A stretch of 21,066 nt of DNA from Geobacter sp. GTDB lineage: Bacteria > Desulfobacterota > Desulfuromonadia > Geobacterales > Geobacteraceae. This document shows positions 1-7,003 of the stretch, one piece after another (the first letter of the stretch is position 1; the number at the start of each line of letters is the position of its first letter). The notes under the pieces were generated by a model. The model made no database searches. It had not been told where the DNA came from and was given only the letters and a program-made list of their open reading frames with translations. Made by a program: the position numbers and the translations under genes. Location of the stretch: positions 457-21,522 of the forward strand of contig DNRQ01000200.1 of the NCBI GenBank assembly GCA_003499925.1, read 5' to 3'.

Positions 1-20
1 GAGTCTCGTCTTCGGCACCA
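1..20 (+). tRNA. 3' end of a tRNA gene, probably tRNA-Leu (partial)
   Basis: The first 20 bases look like the 3' half of a T-arm plus acceptor strand ending CTTCGGCACCA. The last 12 bases match the 3' end of the complete tRNA-Leu genes at 979 and 6873, while the T-stem bases differ, so it would be a different Leu isoacceptor. A strong terminator follows 11 bases later, as after the other two tRNAs. The body of the gene lies outside the window, so isotype is an inference. Confidence 0.65.
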
Positions 21-30
21 CTAGTAACCA

Positions 31-66
31 AAAGCGTCCCTTCTCTTACCAGAAAGGACGCTTTTT
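31..66 (+). terminator. Intrinsic terminator after the partial tRNA
   Basis: A 9-bp stem (AAAGCGTCC at 31-39 with GGACGCTTT at 56-64) closes a loop of 16 bases and runs into a T tract. It ends the transcript of the tRNA whose 3' end opens the window. Confidence 0.85.
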
Positions 67-251
67 TCTTTATCACCGCCTCAATTCTGCCACTTCTCCA
101 TAGCTCAAGCAGCACACAGCTGTCAGCTCCCCACAAGTTACCAGAAAACAACAAATTTTCATCTTTTCAAGAACCGCCCTATGAGTGAAGGCGCCCGCCG
201 CTCAAACTGGCTCTCCAATTTTACTCCCCGTAAAGGTCAAAATTCTCCGAG

Positions 252-279
252 TTGACAAGCAAATATGGCTACCTATAAT
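252..279 (+). promoter_or_regulatory. Near-perfect sigma-70 promoter of the ferritin-like gene
   Basis: TTGACA at 252-257 and TATAAT at 274-279 are both exact consensus, with a 16-bp spacer. The predicted start near 286 leaves a leader of about 37 bases before the ATG at 323. A small palindrome, TTGTAAACAA, overlaps the expected start point (about 281-290) and could be an operator, though no known regulator site is recognised. The leader upstream (68-251) shows nothing else recognisable. Confidence 0.8.
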
Positions 280-322
280 GTTGTAAACAATTATGCAATG
301 AAATCGACTAAAGGAGGAAAAC

Positions 323-811
323 ATGAACGACGTACAGGATGCTATCAAGCAGGCGATCCAGACCGAGAAGAACGCGATGAATTTTTACCAGCTTGGCGCA
401 CAGCAGATGAAGGACCAGGACGCCAAAAGGTTGTTCGAGCAGCTCGCCAAGGAAGAGAAGGAGCACGCCGCCCACTTCTTCAAGGCCTACAACGGCTCGG
501 TCCTCGGCTCCTTCGAAGACTTCATGGCCACCCCTCCGCAAAACGAGTCCACCTGGATTAGCGCGATCCAGAAGGTGATCAACGTGGACTTCTCCGAGAA
601 GAAGGCACTTGAGGTCGCCATGGAGAAGGAGACCAACCTCGAGAAGACGCTCCGGGAAACGGCGGCGAAGATCAGCGACCCCCTGGTAAGGCAGGTTTTC
701 GAGCTCAACGCCAACGAAACCCACAACCACTACCTGACCATCGAATCCGAGTACTCCCGGATCATGGCAATGGTTGACGAATCGGACCAGGATACCTACG
801 TCAGAGAGTAG
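323..811 (+). CDS. Ferritin-like / rubrerythrin-type four-helix protein
   Basis: A 162-aa protein of the ferritin-like (rubrerythrin diiron-domain) superfamily. These proteins bind a two-iron centre in a four-helix bundle and usually act in peroxide reduction or iron handling in the cytoplasm. Seen here: an early helix with E15 (EKNAMNFY), then E45-x-x-H48 (EEKEH), and a last helix with ETHNHY at 132-137. There is no C-terminal rubredoxin domain and no signal peptide. The second iron motif looks degenerate: where the family has ExxH, T133 sits in the Glu position ahead of H136 (E132 is one residue off). The start is fixed by AAAGGAGG seven bases upstream and by the consensus promoter. It is monocistronic. 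Function as a genuine diiron enzyme is therefore uncertain. Confidence 0.85.
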   Translation: MNDVQDAIKQAIQTEKNAMNFYQLGAQQMKDQDAKRLFEQLAKEEKEHAAHFFKAYNGSVLGSFEDFMATPPQNESTWISAIQKVINVDFSEKKALEVAMEKETNLEKTLRETAAKISDPLVRQVFELNANETHNHYLTIESEYSRIMAMVDESDQDTYVRE

Positions 812-844
812 CCGGTAAGGAATACAGTAACCGCAGAGCAAAGT

Positions 845-869
845 GGAAGCAGCGAAGCCTCCTCTTTTA
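845..869 (+). terminator. Weak candidate terminator after the ferritin-like gene
   Basis: An imperfect 6-bp stem (GGAAGC with GCCTCC, one mismatch) with a six-base loop is followed by TCTTTTATT. It lies 34 bases after the stop codon. The stem is short, so this is tentative. Confidence 0.3.
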
Positions 870-936
870 TTCCCTGTCCCGCTGGCGGTAAAGTCAGGAA
901 AAAATTTATCCCCAATGATTTCAAGTGATTTTTTTC

Positions 937-965
937 TTGCAGCAAGGGGCGAGCTTTGGTATAAA
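937..965 (+). promoter_or_regulatory. Promoter of tRNA-Leu copy 1
   Basis: TTGCAG at 937-942 and TATAAA at 960-965 are separated by exactly 17 bases and end 13 bases before the mature tRNA. Copy 2 has an equivalent but different promoter, so each copy is separately transcribed. Confidence 0.7.
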
Positions 966-978
966 CAGTGTCTCGAAA

Positions 979-1065
979 GCCGGAGTGGCGGAATTGGTAG
1001 ACGCGCTAGATTCAGGTTCTAGTATTCGAAAGGATGTGCTGGTTCGATTCCAGTCTTCGGCACCA
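979..1065 (+). tRNA. tRNA-Leu (anticodon CAG), copy 1
   Basis: An 87-base class II tRNA with encoded CCA. The acceptor stem GCCGGAG pairs with CTTCGGC (one G-U). The anticodon stem CTAGA/TCTAG encloses TTCAGGT, giving anticodon CAG, which reads CUG leucine codons. A long variable arm, typical of tRNA-Leu, follows. The sequence is identical to 6873-6959. Confidence 0.97.
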
Positions 1066-1075
1066 AGTAAAAAAC

Positions 1076-1110
1076 AGAGAGTTACGGGAAACCGTAGCTC
1101 TCTTTTTTTT
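1076..1110 (+). terminator. Terminator of tRNA-Leu copy 1
   Basis: A 12-bp stem (AGAGAGTTACGG with CCGTAGCTCTCT, one G-U pair) is closed by a GAAA tetraloop and followed by a run of T. The same hairpin follows copy 2. Confidence 0.92.
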
Positions 1111-1126
1111 ATTTCCGCACATCACG

Positions 1127-1424
1127 CCCCCGTCTTGACAGTTAGCCTCCCCCCCGCCCCCTCCCATCAAGGGAGGGGAGTTTTAACCAGCGGAAGATTG
1201 ACGCTAATCAGGGTTAAAAATTGCCGGTGCAATCAGGGTGGGCCGCCTCGCCGTTGTGAACGGGACAATTCTCATCGGCAATATCGGTGAAATTGCCCCA
1301 TCAAGACTGGGGCGGATCAAAGGCAGGGCTGAGTGCTCCGAAATACACCGCCGATGAAGATGTGCCCAAGGATCATCAAGAGCGGAATTAATTCCTTTGT
1401 CCACGGAATCCCCTTCACTATGCA
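1127..1424. other. Intergenic stretch with a GC-rich hairpin, no convincing gene
   Basis: A C-rich run contains a hairpin at 1158-1178 (CCCCTCCC, loop ATCAA, GGGAGGGG) followed by AGTTTT, which may act as a terminator or be a dispersed REP-like repeat. From about 1208 to 1363 a plus-strand frame without an obvious start reads as a short hydrophobic-patterned peptide ending SEIHRR. On the minus strand a 73-codon frame overlaps the GGDEF stop as TGATG. Neither resembles a family I know, so neither is called a gene. Confidence 0.5.
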
Positions 1425-3461
1425 TCAATGCCGCTGGGTTGCCAGTAGGGTAGCAAATTCCTCGGCAGCCACCGGTTGGCCTAAGTAATGGCCTTGTCCC
1501 TCGGCGCAGTGATGAGATTGCAGAAAATCGAATTGATACCGCGTTTCAACGCCCTCGGCCACAACCCGCATCTTAAGGTTCGCACCTATGGCAATGATGG
1601 TACTGACAATGGACTCTCCGACACTTTCAATGCCCTGTACGAACGAATGGTCGATCTTGAGCGTATCAACCGGGAAACGCTGTAGATAGCCCAGACTGGA
1701 ATAGCCAGTGCCAAAGTTATGGACCGCGATCCGCACGCCAATATCCCTGAGAGCTCGCAAAATCACCGTAGTTTTTTGGGCGTCCTGCATCAGCCCGTTT
1801 TCGTTCAGCTCTAGTTCGAGGAACTCCGGATTCAGGCCACTCTCGGCGAGTATGGCAAGGACGTCAGTGAGAAAGTCCTTGTCGTGGAGTTCGACTGCCG
1901 AGACGTTGACAGCTATATGACCTAGATCGAGACCGGCTTGCAACCACTCTTGGGCTTGACGACAGGCTTCGCGTAGCACCCACTTCCCAATCGGCACAAT
2001 GAGGCCGCAGTTTTCGGCGATGCTCAGGAACTGGGCCGGATAGTCGAGCTCATGGTTGGGTCGCTGCCAGCGGAGCAGGGCCTCGGCACCGGTTACCGCG
2101 CCGGTCTCGAGATTCACTTTCGGCTGGTAATGCAAGACAAACTCGCGCTGCTCGAGGGCATGGTGCAACCCCTGCTCAACGGCATGCAGCGCGACCGCAC
2201 TGGTTTTCATAGTGGCATCGAACACCTGGTATTTATTGCGGCCGCTTTTCTTGGCATGATACATCGCGGTGTCGGCATTTCTGAGCACCGTTTCTACCTC
2301 CTTGCCGTCATCTGGGAAGAGGCTGATGCCAATACTCAGGGTGACGTGAAGCCTATGTCCATCAATGCGATGGGGCTTAGCCATGGCCTTCATCATTTTC
2401 TCGGCTATGAGGGAAGCGTCCTGCAACTCCTCAACTTCCGTCAGAAGCACGACGAATTCGTCCCCCCCTGAGCGGCTGACGGTATCTGAGTGGCGGATAC
2501 ACGCCTCCATGCGTTTTGCGACTGACTGTAACAACTGATCGCCGACCGCATGTCCTAGTGAATCATTTACCTGCTTGAAGCGATCGAGGTCGACAAACAA
2601 CAGAGCCACCTTTTTGCCATGACGCTTAGCGAGCGCGATCGATTGCACCAAGCGGTCAGTAAGCAGCGCACGGTTCGGCAGCCCCGTTAGAAAGTCGTGC
2701 TGAGCCATATAGGCCATCTTGTGCGAGAGCTTTCCGGCGGCTTCGGTCATCGTCATGGCCTGGACTGTTGCGATGACCAGGCTCTCATTGGCCTCGCGCA
2801 GCTGCGCCTCAGTGCCAGTGCTAGACCGCCTGGATCGCGCATCTCCCAGGGCCTTCTCACGCAGATCTGCGCCCTCCTCACGAAGGCTGAGACCCTCTTC
2901 ACGCAGTTTGGCACCCCTTTCACGCTGACCGGCGCCTTTTTCGCGCCGCACAGCGCCCTTTTCACGCAGTTCGGTACCAACTTCACGACTGAGGATGGCC
3001 TTTTCGAGGATAGGTACCGCCCCCCTCCCCTGAGTAGCCACGGCCCTCTCCCGCAGGCCGGCACCTTCTTCGCGCAGACTGGCACCCTCCTCGCGCAGAC
3101 CGGCACCCTCCTCGCGCAGGCCGGCACCCTCCTCTCGCCTACCAGCACCCTCCTCACGTAGCCTTACGCCAGCTTCGCGCCTGAGGATGGCCTTTGCCTC
3201 GGCCAAATCCGCGCCCGTTTCCTGGAGGGCCAGAGCCTCCTCGCGCAGGCCGGCACCTTTTTCACGCAGACTGGCTCCCTCTTCACGCAGGCCGGCACCC
3301 TTTTCACGGCTAAGGACGGCCTTTTCGCCCGCGATGAGCGCCGCCTCACGTTTGGCGAGCGGCTTCACAGCCGCCTCGGGCGGGACGGGCGCTCTTCGGC
3401 CTGCCTCAAGCGGCTGACCGGACACAACCTTCTTGGCTGAGGAACTTTTCTTTCCTTTCAC
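1425..3461 (-). CDS. GGDEF-EAL cyclic-di-GMP protein with a 7-residue-repeat N-terminus
   Basis: A 678-aa cytoplasmic protein. Residues about 34-205 are a run of LREEGAG-type heptads, highly charged and likely a long helical or coiled-coil rod. A linker starting TEAQLREANESL leads to a GGDEF domain (about 245-415) with metal Asp D291, an intact GGDEF at 332-336 and an inhibitory-site RxxD at 323-326. It should be able to make c-di-GMP. An EAL domain (about 425-675) follows with E460 of EAL, N519, E554, K602, E636 and Q656 present. The usual paired aspartates of DDFGTG are H581-N582, so phosphodiesterase activity is doubtful and the domain may only bind nucleotide. The start is GTG; GTGA overlaps the kaiC-like stop by 4 bases, with GAGG eight bases upstream. 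It is the last gene of a three-gene operon. No membrane segment is seen, so input must come through the rod or its neighbours. Confidence 0.93.
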   Translation of the reverse strand: MKGKKSSSAKKVVSGQPLEAGRRAPVPPEAAVKPLAKREAALIAGEKAVLSREKGAGLREEGASLREKGAGLREEALALQETGADLAEAKAILRREAGVRLREEGAGRREEGAGLREEGAGLREEGASLREEGAGLRERAVATQGRGAVPILEKAILSREVGTELREKGAVRREKGAGQRERGAKLREEGLSLREEGADLREKALGDARSRRSSTGTEAQLREANESLVIATVQAMTMTEAAGKLSHKMAYMAQHDFLTGLPNRALLTDRLVQSIALAKRHGKKVALLFVDLDRFKQVNDSLGHAVGDQLLQSVAKRMEACIRHSDTVSRSGGDEFVVLLTEVEELQDASLIAEKMMKAMAKPHRIDGHRLHVTLSIGISLFPDDGKEVETVLRNADTAMYHAKKSGRNKYQVFDATMKTSAVALHAVEQGLHHALEQREFVLHYQPKVNLETGAVTGAEALLRWQRPNHELDYPAQFLSIAENCGLIVPIGKWVLREACRQAQEWLQAGLDLGHIAVNVSAVELHDKDFLTDVLAILAESGLNPEFLELELNENGLMQDAQKTTVILRALRDIGVRIAVHNFGTGYSSLGYLQRFPVDTLKIDHSFVQGIESVGESIVSTIIAIGANLKMRVVAEGVETRYQFDFLQSHHCAEGQGHYLGQPVAAEEFATLLATQRH
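2860..3360 (-). repeat. 21-bp tandem repeat array inside the GGDEF-EAL gene
   Basis: Units of 21 bases encode LREEGAG-like heptads. The best-preserved run is about 3060-3140, where consecutive units differ by only one or two bases; units further out are degenerate. The array is in frame throughout, so copy-number change would lengthen or shorten the rod without frameshift. Confidence 0.85.
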
Positions 3462-4948
3462 GACTTGCCTCGTTCGCTCGTTTCAGGCGCTGGCGTTCGC
3501 GTAGGCCGTCCGGCGAGCAGACCCTCGTAGGCGAGCACCGGATCACCGATGACAACACCCTCATCGGTGATTTCGAACTGCCGGATCTCGGTGCTGTGGA
3601 CGCTGGCGCGCACCTTCACGACCGCCATGACGCGTTTCAGGCGGCTCTCCACCTCGATGTAGCGCTGGACGATGATCGCATCGGTGAGAAATGCGGACCC
3701 GTAGGGGCTGAAGCGCAGATCGATATAGCGGTCTTCAAGTTCCGAGGTCAAGAGCACTGTCACGCCGAGGCCGGACAGCACGGTGATCATGCGAAACAGC
3801 GACTCGCGAAAGTCCTCGCGAAAGGCCGGCGCCACCGCCAGCTCGAACCCTGATAGCGAATCGATCACCACCCGGGTGGCCTTCATCTTATGAATGAGGT
3901 GGATCAGATGCTGAACAATCTCGTCCATCGACAGATCCAAGGTGCGGGTATTGATCAAGCCAATTTTACCGGACCGGACCAAATCGTCGAGCGTGCGGAC
4001 CCACGACTGGCTCGGTGTCTGCTCGAACGCGACGATGATGCCCGGTTCGCCACAGCGCACGCCCTCGGCCAGGAAGGCCGTGGCGAGAATGGTCTTGCCT
4101 GATCCGGACGGCCCCGCGACCAGCAGAGAATAACCCGAGGGCAAACCACCACCCAGCATTTCGTCGAGGCGGGGAACGCCCATGGTGAGCCGCACTTCGC
4201 TTTTCAACGCAATGTCGGCCCTCGTTGCTTCACCTGCATCGACGCGAACGACCGCTGCGGCAAAAATCTCGATCCCGGCACTGGTGATGCGGAACGTGTG
4301 CATGCCAGGTCGAGTGTCCTGGCCGCGCATTTTCAGAACCTGCAGCTGGCGCACCATCGAATTCCGGTAGACCTTCTGGTCCAGCGAAAGCAAGCCGTCG
4401 GCTACTGTAAGGACCGGATTCGGATCGCTCGATGACAAAAACTCCCCGACCAGGAAGGCGGTGGTCAGCCAGCCGCTTAACAGTACCCCGAGTTGCTGGA
4501 TGAACTGTTGCAATCTGAGCGCGCCCCTGGATTGGCGCGACGTCTCCAGCACAGCCGAGCGGAATGAATCGATGATGACCAGCGCAGGGGAGAACGACTC
4601 GACCTCCTGTGTGATGCGAGCCAGTACCTGGTCGTAGTTAGCCGTCGCGACATCTTCGCTCAGATTGACGAAGCGGATCGACCCATTGACCTTGTCGAAG
4701 TCGAAGAAAGAGAACTGCTGCTGGTAGCGCAGCATCTTGAGCGGCGGTTCTCCGAGCGTGGTGAAGAACAGCGCCGGACGTTCCGGGGTCGCCAAGGCAA
4801 ACATGATATGATGCGCCAGTGTCGTCTTGCCTGAACCCGGAGGCCCCATAATGAGGTTGAAGGAAAATTCCGGCAAGCCGCCGCCCAGAATCTGGTCCAG
4901 TCCCGGCACACCGGTGTTGAGTAGGTTAATGGCCACTTTGTCGTTCAT
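3458..4948 (-). CDS. KaiC-like two-domain RecA-fold ATPase
   Basis: A 496-aa protein built like cyanobacterial KaiC, with two RecA/RadA-type domains in tandem. Walker A motifs are GPPGSGKTT at 35-43 and GPSGSGKT at 279-286; Walker B strands are ALVIIDS near 122-128 and RVVIDS near 359-364. The paired catalytic glutamates that follow Walker A in KaiC are G66-E67 in domain 1 and E309-Q310 in domain 2. At the place of KaiC phosphosites S431/T432 the protein has A419-F420. ATP-driven switching or oligomerisation is plausible, but KaiC-type autophosphorylation is not supported. No kaiA or kaiB lies in the window. The start ATG has GGGAGG about seven bases upstream; it follows the 137-aa gene by 14 bases and overlaps the GGDEF-EAL gene by 4. 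The operon suggests it signals to, or is controlled together with, c-di-GMP output. Confidence 0.92.
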   Translation of the reverse strand: MNDKVAINLLNTGVPGLDQILGGGLPEFSFNLIMGPPGSGKTTLAHHIMFALATPERPALFFTTLGEPPLKMLRYQQQFSFFDFDKVNGSIRFVNLSEDVATANYDQVLARITQEVESFSPALVIIDSFRSAVLETSRQSRGALRLQQFIQQLGVLLSGWLTTAFLVGEFLSSSDPNPVLTVADGLLSLDQKVYRNSMVRQLQVLKMRGQDTRPGMHTFRITSAGIEIFAAAVVRVDAGEATRADIALKSEVRLTMGVPRLDEMLGGGLPSGYSLLVAGPSGSGKTILATAFLAEGVRCGEPGIIVAFEQTPSQSWVRTLDDLVRSGKIGLINTRTLDLSMDEIVQHLIHLIHKMKATRVVIDSLSGFELAVAPAFREDFRESLFRMITVLSGLGVTVLLTSELEDRYIDLRFSPYGSAFLTDAIIVQRYIEVESRLKRVMAVVKVRASVHSTEIRQFEITDEGVVIGDPVLAYEGLLAGRPTRTPAPETSERGKS

Positions 4949-4963
4949 GATTGAGCCTCCCGT

Positions 4964-5377
4964 TCAGGGCGCCGACGACTGGGGCTCCCATACCGGGTCT
5001 AGCAGGCGTCCGGTCAAGGGCTCTCCAATCAAGGTGGTTAACAATTCGGTAAAAGTCACCAACAGGGCATAGCTCGCCTCTGCGGAAGCCTCCGGCTTGC
5101 AACCCGCGAGACGAGCCTCGAGAGTTGCTAGCTGAGCGGCGTTGCTCCCTCGATCTCCGGGATTTACGAGCCACGGAAAGGTGGCGCTTGTCAGGTGCAG
5201 AGAGCGGCTCAAGAGGACATTAACTCCTTGCACGCCGATCACGGGTGCCAGCCGGTCGGCCACCTGGTGCCATGTGTCGATTGTGGCTTCGGCGACTGCT
5301 GCTGCATCGGGCGCGCCTCCGGCACGCGTCTCCAAGGTTCGTCGTATCGCTTCACGACGGCTGTCTGATGTTGGCAC
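4964..5377 (-). CDS. Unrecognised helical protein, first gene of the KaiC operon
   Basis: A 137-aa soluble protein that I do not assign to a named family. It looks mostly helical, with a charged N-terminus, a central segment around GVNVLLSRSLHL, and a hydrophobic C-terminal helix (ALLVTFTELLTTLIGEPL). There is no signal peptide and no membrane segment. The start is GTG, chosen because AGGAGA lies eight bases upstream. It sits immediately upstream of the KaiC-like gene on the same strand, so it is probably a partner or regulator of that ATPase; this is inference from position. It does not resemble KaiA or KaiB as far as I can judge by eye. Confidence 0.75.
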   Translation of the reverse strand: MPTSDSRREAIRRTLETRAGGAPDAAAVAEATIDTWHQVADRLAPVIGVQGVNVLLSRSLHLTSATFPWLVNPGDRGSNAAQLATLEARLAGCKPEASAEASYALLVTFTELLTTLIGEPLTGRLLDPVWEPQSSAP

Positions 5378-5424
5378 AGAATGTCTCCTGAACTTTAGCG
5401 CTTACCTCTGACTTGGGTCAGCAA

Positions 5425-5807
5425 TATAATAGCGAGGTAAAAGTCCTTCTGAACAGTGGAGGGCACCATACAGCTTTCACCATCTCATCAGTATGTTCGA
5501 TATTTCAACCTAAGCAAGGAGTAAACACAAAAACACCGGCAATTAGCAATATCCTGCAGGTTTTTTTGGGGCCGGATCTTATCCGTTCGATGCAGATTGT
5601 TCCAGAGCCAATTGCCGGCGATGCAGGGCCGGCGAGAGCCACTACTTTTTTTGCATCTGGAAACTCTATGACTGCCTGCTCTCGCATGCCGCAACAGTTC
5701 CAGGCGTTGTCGAGGAGGTTATACAAGACAGCAGGCCCTCGCGTCTCCGCAAGCCACAAACGAGCCCTCACCTGTCAGCGGCTGCTGCAGGCGAGGGCTT
5801 TATTTTT
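5425..5807 (+). ncRNA. Possible small non-coding transcript
   Basis: A perfect -10 box TATAAT lies at 5425-5430 (its -35, TTACCT at 5402-5407, is poor), and a good intrinsic terminator ends at 5807. A transcript from about 5437 to 5807 would be about 370 bases. Open frames within it lack ribosome sites and resemble nothing known; one frame reads through the terminator. It lies divergent from the KaiC operon. This is a position-based suggestion only. Confidence 0.3.
5763..5807 (+). terminator. Intrinsic terminator without an assigned gene
   Basis: AGCCCTC plus CCTG pair with CAGG plus GAGGGCT (one internal mismatch), giving about 11 paired bases, followed by TTTATTTTT on the plus strand only. 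No recognised plus-strand gene ends here. Confidence 0.7.
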
Positions 5808-6050
5808 GACGATATTTTATCGTCTGGAGCCGCTTATGGGAAAGAGCGCCTACAGTGAGTCCCTCGATGGCCTTGTCCCAGCGGGTCAGATCCTGCCAGT
5901 GTATTTACCAAATGCCTGCCTGTATATTATCTGTTATTAATAACAGTTTTGCCAAATATGACAGCTACCTTTGATGGTTTGTCATTCGCCGCAGACTCCA
6001 TTGAGTCATTAAATCAGCCCCTTACGCTGTTGCCATTCTCAAAGCTTATC

Positions 6051-6066
6051 TGGCACGTTAGTAGCA
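6051..6066 (+). promoter_or_regulatory. Sigma-54 (RpoN) type -24/-12 promoter
   Basis: TGGCACG, four bases, then TAGCA. The GG and GC doublets have the exact spacing of the consensus TGGCACG-N4-TTGCW, with one mismatch. The start would be near 6077, about 130 bases before the PEP-CTERM ATG. PEP-CTERM genes are known in other bacteria to be controlled by RpoN with PrsK/PrsR, which makes the site credible. Confidence 0.6.
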
Positions 6067-6208
6067 GACAATCGTGGTCAACGGGATTCAGTGTTGATTC
6101 GACAGCTATCTCACCAAACGCAGAATTACGAAGTGTTATATTAACTTCGATACAGTTCGGGAACTCTCCCGATGATAACCAAGCGATTTTTCGCGACAGG
6201 AGACCGGC

Positions 6209-6793
6209 ATGAAAAAGACAATGGCATTACTGGCAGGGGCGGCGCTGTTGATGTTAACCACCAGCGCATGGGCAATCCCGATCACCGGCACCATTAACTT
6301 CACGGGAAGCCAACTCTTAACTCCATCCACAGCCACCATAGCTAACGCTAGCGGTATGGGTTTCAGCAATGATGCTCAAGTGCAAGGTATCGGTTCAGGC
6401 ACCTATGCCGCGATTCCGGGGGGCACGCCCGTTACCTTCACCGATTTCAGCTTTAACCCGTCCTTGGCCTCGATCGGAATTAACCCTTTATGGGTCCTGT
6501 CCTATCTTGACAAGACCTACAGTTTTGACCTGTTATCCATTGCTACCGATTTACAATCAGACAGCTTTCTGGTTCTAAAAGGTACCGGCATCTTGAATGC
6601 TACCGGCTTTGATGCAACACCGGGAAACTGGTTTTTCTCCACCCAAGGTCAGGGAACATCCTTTTCTGCCGAATCTAATGCCCTTACCCCGGTTCCCGAG
6701 CCCAGCACCCTGATGCTGCTCGGTGCAGCTTTCTTCGGCCTTGCCATCTACGGAAAGCGCCGTAATAACCAAGTCGGCTCTTGTAACGCATGA
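6209..6793 (+). CDS. PEP-CTERM exported protein
   Basis: A 194-aa protein with a classic signal peptide (MKKTMALLAGAALLML..., cleavage after about residue 22, SAWA). The middle is rich in Ser, Thr, Gly and Asn, as in surface or extracellular-matrix proteins. The C-terminus is a complete PEP-CTERM sorting tag: VPEPSTLMLLG, a hydrophobic helix, then KRR. Such proteins are cut by exosortase and released or attached to the outside of Gram-negative cells, often with exopolysaccharide. Exosortase itself is not in the window. The start is supported by AGGAGA eight bases upstream. The gene stands alone, behind a sigma-54-type promoter. Confidence 0.92.
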   Translation: MKKTMALLAGAALLMLTTSAWAIPITGTINFTGSQLLTPSTATIANASGMGFSNDAQVQGIGSGTYAAIPGGTPVTFTDFSFNPSLASIGINPLWVLSYLDKTYSFDLLSIATDLQSDSFLVLKGTGILNATGFDATPGNWFFSTQGQGTSFSAESNALTPVPEPSTLMLLGAAFFGLAIYGKRRNNQVGSCNA

Positions 6794-6829
6794 TGGGGTT
6801 GCTGGCCTGACCTGACGCAACAATTCCGC

Positions 6830-6858
6830 TTGCATCGACAGGTGAGCAGTGCTATAAG
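6830..6858 (+). promoter_or_regulatory. Promoter of tRNA-Leu copy 2
   Basis: TTGCAT at 6830-6835 and TATAAG at 6853-6858 with a 17-base spacer, 14 bases before the tRNA. It differs in sequence from the promoter of copy 1. Confidence 0.7.
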
Positions 6859-6872
6859 TAGGACTTCAACAA

Positions 6873-6959
6873 GCCGGAGTGGCGGAATTGGTAGACGCGC
6901 TAGATTCAGGTTCTAGTATTCGAAAGGATGTGCTGGTTCGATTCCAGTCTTCGGCACCA
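6873..6959 (+). tRNA. tRNA-Leu (anticodon CAG), copy 2
   Basis: Identical in all 87 bases to 979-1065, including the CAG anticodon, long variable arm and encoded CCA. It has its own promoter and terminator and so is probably functional. Confidence 0.97.
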
Positions 6960-6969
6960 AGAAAAAAAC

Positions 6970-7003
6970 AGAGAGTTACGGGAAACCGTAGCTCTCTTTT
7001 TTT
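6970..7003 (+). terminator. Terminator of tRNA-Leu copy 2
   Basis: The same 12-bp GAAA-capped hairpin as after copy 1, followed by a run of T. Confidence 0.92.

Larger units (their letters stand above)
979..1126 (+). repeat. Long direct repeat, copy 1 (tRNA-Leu plus terminator)
   Basis: The tRNA is identical to copy 2 at 6873-7019. The 60 bases downstream, through the terminator and the ATTTCC...ATCACG tail, differ only by a few bases. Upstream promoter regions differ. The 5.8 kb between the copies holds the KaiC operon and the PEP-CTERM gene. Confidence 0.9.
5413..6208. other. Long intergenic region between the KaiC operon and the PEP-CTERM gene
   Basis: Apart from the candidate transcript and terminator, the sigma-54-type site and a small palindrome (CGAAGT at 6129-6134 with ACTTCG at 6144-6149, nine bases between), I see no supported gene. 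Open frames on both strands (for example 5505-5771 minus) have no ribosome site and no family resemblance. Confidence 0.5.

Noticed and set aside
308..841. Minus-strand frame opposite the ferritin-like gene
   Set aside because: It is antisense to a clear gene with promoter and ribosome site and has no family resemblance.
1204..1425. 73-codon frame overlapping the GGDEF-EAL stop
   Set aside because: The TGATG overlap is suggestive, but the peptide has no recognisable domain and composition unlike a folded protein.
2860..3360. CRISPR-like periodic repeats
   Set aside because: Units are 21 bases with no spacers and are in frame with a coding sequence, so this is a coding tandem repeat.
5413..5940. 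Plus-strand frame of 175 codons
   Set aside because: It has no ribosome site, reads through an intrinsic terminator and has no recognisable domain.
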